Origin: Campylobacterales bacterium
GTDB lineage: Bacteria; Campylobacterota; Campylobacteria; Campylobacterales; JALSKU01
DNA: 5,612 bases
Direction of reading: 5' to 3'
Assembly: GCA_027038235.1 (NCBI GenBank)
Contig: JALVXV010000311.1
Location: 1 to 5,612, forward strand
In this document: positions 4,506 to 5,612 of the stretch, piece after piece
How positions within the stretch are numbered: the first letter of the stretch is position 1
How the letters are laid out: every line of letters starts with the position of its first letter
Position numbers and translations under genes: made by a program
Notes under the pieces: model-generated
Databases searched by the model: none
What the model was told of the DNA's origin: nothing
What the model saw: the letters and a program-made list of their open reading frames with translations, nothing else

Positions 4506-5258
4506 ATGAAAATTCTTTTTTCACCAAGCGAATCAAAATCCTTGGAAAATTCATGCAATAGCTTAGAGCTTGATACATTTTTATTTGATAATTTAATGCA
4601 CAAAAGAGAGCAAGTTATAAAACACTATCAATACTTTATAAACAACTCAACACAGGATAAACTGCAAAAACTTTTTGGTATCAAAGATAAAAACTTAATA
4701 AAAACTCTAAAGGGTATAAATATTTTCAAAGATAGTACCCAAAAAGCAATATTAAGATATAATGGTGTGGGATATAGCTATCTATGTTATGATAGTTTAG
4801 ATCATAAAAATAAGAAATTTTTAGACAATAATATGATAATATTTTCCAACCTTTTTGGACCAATTTTGGCAAAAACTTGCATACCGTACTATAAGCTTAA
4901 ACAGGGAGAAAAGATAGAGGATTTTTCATTGGAGAAGTTTTATAAAAGGGAGTTTTCATCCTCTTTAGATAGGTATCTAAAAGATGAGCTTATTATAGAC
5001 TTAAGGGCAAATTTTTATGAAAAATTTTATCTTCCTGGTACAAGATACTATACATTTAAATTTTTAAAAAATGGTAAAGTTATAAGCCATTGGGCAAAAG
5101 CATTTAGAGGCAAAATAGCAAGAGAGTTAGCAATATATCAACCACAAAATGAAGATGAATTGATGCAAATAGAGTTTAACAATCTTAAGATAAAAGAGAT
5201 AAAAGAGATAAAAAATAAAAAAGAGTTCATTTTTGAAATAGGAGGGATAGATGGATAA
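4506..5258 (+). CDS. yaaA: YaaA family protein (peroxide stress resistance, DUF328)
   Basis: A 250-residue protein close to the usual YaaA length. The E. coli homologue is induced by OxyR and limits intracellular iron and DNA damage during hydrogen peroxide stress; its fold contains a helix-hairpin-helix and binds DNA. Matching family landmarks here are MKILFSPSESK at the start, AILRYNGVGYSYL (81-93), IIFSNLFGPILAKTCIPYYKL (111-131), IIDLRANFYEKFY (163-175) and SHWAKAFRGKIAREL (194-208), corresponding to the AKxxRG motif. The ATG at 4506 has AGGA 7 nt upstream. The C-terminus is lysine-rich (LKIKEIKEIKNKKE), encoded by a small 9-bp tandem repeat. Similarity to E. coli YaaA is moderate, so the family is sure and the exact role inferred. 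The next gene overlaps its end by 8 nt. Confidence 0.88.
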   Translation: MKILFSPSESKSLENSCNSLELDTFLFDNLMHKREQVIKHYQYFINNSTQDKLQKLFGIKDKNLIKTLKGINIFKDSTQKAILRYNGVGYSYLCYDSLDHKNKKFLDNNMIIFSNLFGPILAKTCIPYYKLKQGEKIEDFSLEKFYKREFSSSLDRYLKDELIIDLRANFYEKFYLPGTRYYTFKFLKNGKVISHWAKAFRGKIARELAIYQPQNEDELMQIEFNNLKIKEIKEIKNKKEFIFEIGGIDG

Positions 5259-5612
5259 GAGTTTTGAAGAGGCGATGGATTTTAGACATGCTTGTAAGAG
5301 ATTTGATCAAACAAAAAAGATAAGTGATGAGGATATGCTTTTTATATTAGAGGCAGGTAGAAACTCGCCTACATCTTTTGGGCAAGAGGGGTGGAAATTT
5401 TTGGTCATTACAGATGAAGAGCTTAAAAAAAAGATAAGACCTCACTGTTGGAATCAACCTCAGATCACCACCTGTTCACATCTTTTAGTAATCTTAGCAG
5501 CCATAGAAAATCTAAAACCTCAAAGCAAAGTGCCTCTAAAGAGATTTCAAAGAAGAGATTTGCCAAAAGAGAGGATAGAGAAGTATATTGAGCTTTATAC
5601 AAATCATCTACA
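5251..5612 (+). CDS. Nitroreductase-family FMN oxidoreductase, N-terminal part
   Basis: The first 120 residues of a protein that runs off the window. The start, with FRHACKRFD (11-19), and AGRNSPTSFGQEGWKFLVI (35-53) match the N-terminal FMN-contacting motifs of the NfsB/FrxA/RdxA nitroreductase family. These are NAD(P)H-dependent flavoenzymes that reduce quinones, nitro compounds or other electrophiles; the true substrate cannot be told. W68 and the SHLLVILAAIENL strand (76-88) also fit. The ATG at 5251 has GGAGGG 4 nt upstream and overlaps the yaaA stop by 8 nt (ATGGATAA), so translation is likely coupled. Pairing with yaaA suggests a shared redox-stress setting, an inference from context. 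The flavin site and dimer interface are incomplete here because of the window end. Confidence 0.88.
   Translation, partial: MDKSFEEAMDFRHACKRFDQTKKISDEDMLFILEAGRNSPTSFGQEGWKFLVITDEELKKKIRPHCWNQPQITTCSHLLVILAAIENLKPQSKVPLKRFQRRDLPKERIEKYIELYTNHL

Noticed and set aside
5187..5225. Short 9-bp tandem repeat (ATAAAAGAG-like) at the end of yaaA
   Set aside because: It stays in frame, encodes a plausible lysine-rich tail, and is simple AT-rich sequence; not enough to suggest a special element.

Overview
This AT-rich window comes from a member of the Campylobacterota (formerly Epsilonproteobacteria). The 399-residue EF-Tu, with motifs such as NKADMVDD and [10 protein letters not shown], is of that type, and so are the 59-residue SecE and an L33 that keeps only one of its two cysteine pairs. 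I do not assign a genus. The minus strand carries the conserved bacterial tufB-secE-nusG-ribosomal protein block. The plus strand carries the start of a divergent stress/redox operon.

Minus strand, in transcription order from about 4415 down to 1: a consensus sigma-70 promoter, tRNA-Thr(UGU), tRNA-Tyr(GUA), tRNA-Gly(UCC), a 123-nt spacer, tRNA-Thr(GGU), a structured leader, tuf, repeat element B, rpmG, repeat element A, tRNA-Trp(CCA), diverged repeat element C, secE, nusG, rplK, rplA, an L10-type leader and the first codons of rplJ. These genes supply elongation factor, tRNAs, ribosomal proteins L33, L11, L1 and L10, the Sec translocon subunit SecE and the transcription factor NusG, so they form one growth-rate-coupled translation/transcription cluster. 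The order of the four tRNAs before tuf matches the classical thrU-tyrU-glyT-thrT-tufB arrangement of E. coli.

Plus strand, from about 4476: a promoter, a yaaA homologue (peroxide-stress family), and a nitroreductase-family gene overlapping it by 8 nt and cut by the window edge.

The most unusual content is a set of intergenic elements built from inverted arrays of a 7-bp unit, roughly GAGCTAA on one side and GCTCTAA/GCTCTAT on the other, around a perfect central hairpin. Two clear copies, of about 100 and 93 bp, bracket rpmG. A third, diverged copy lies between tRNA-Trp and secE. They almost fill the gaps between tuf and secE and fold on paper into long hairpins whose mismatches recur about every 7 positions. 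I do not recognise them as a named repeat family.
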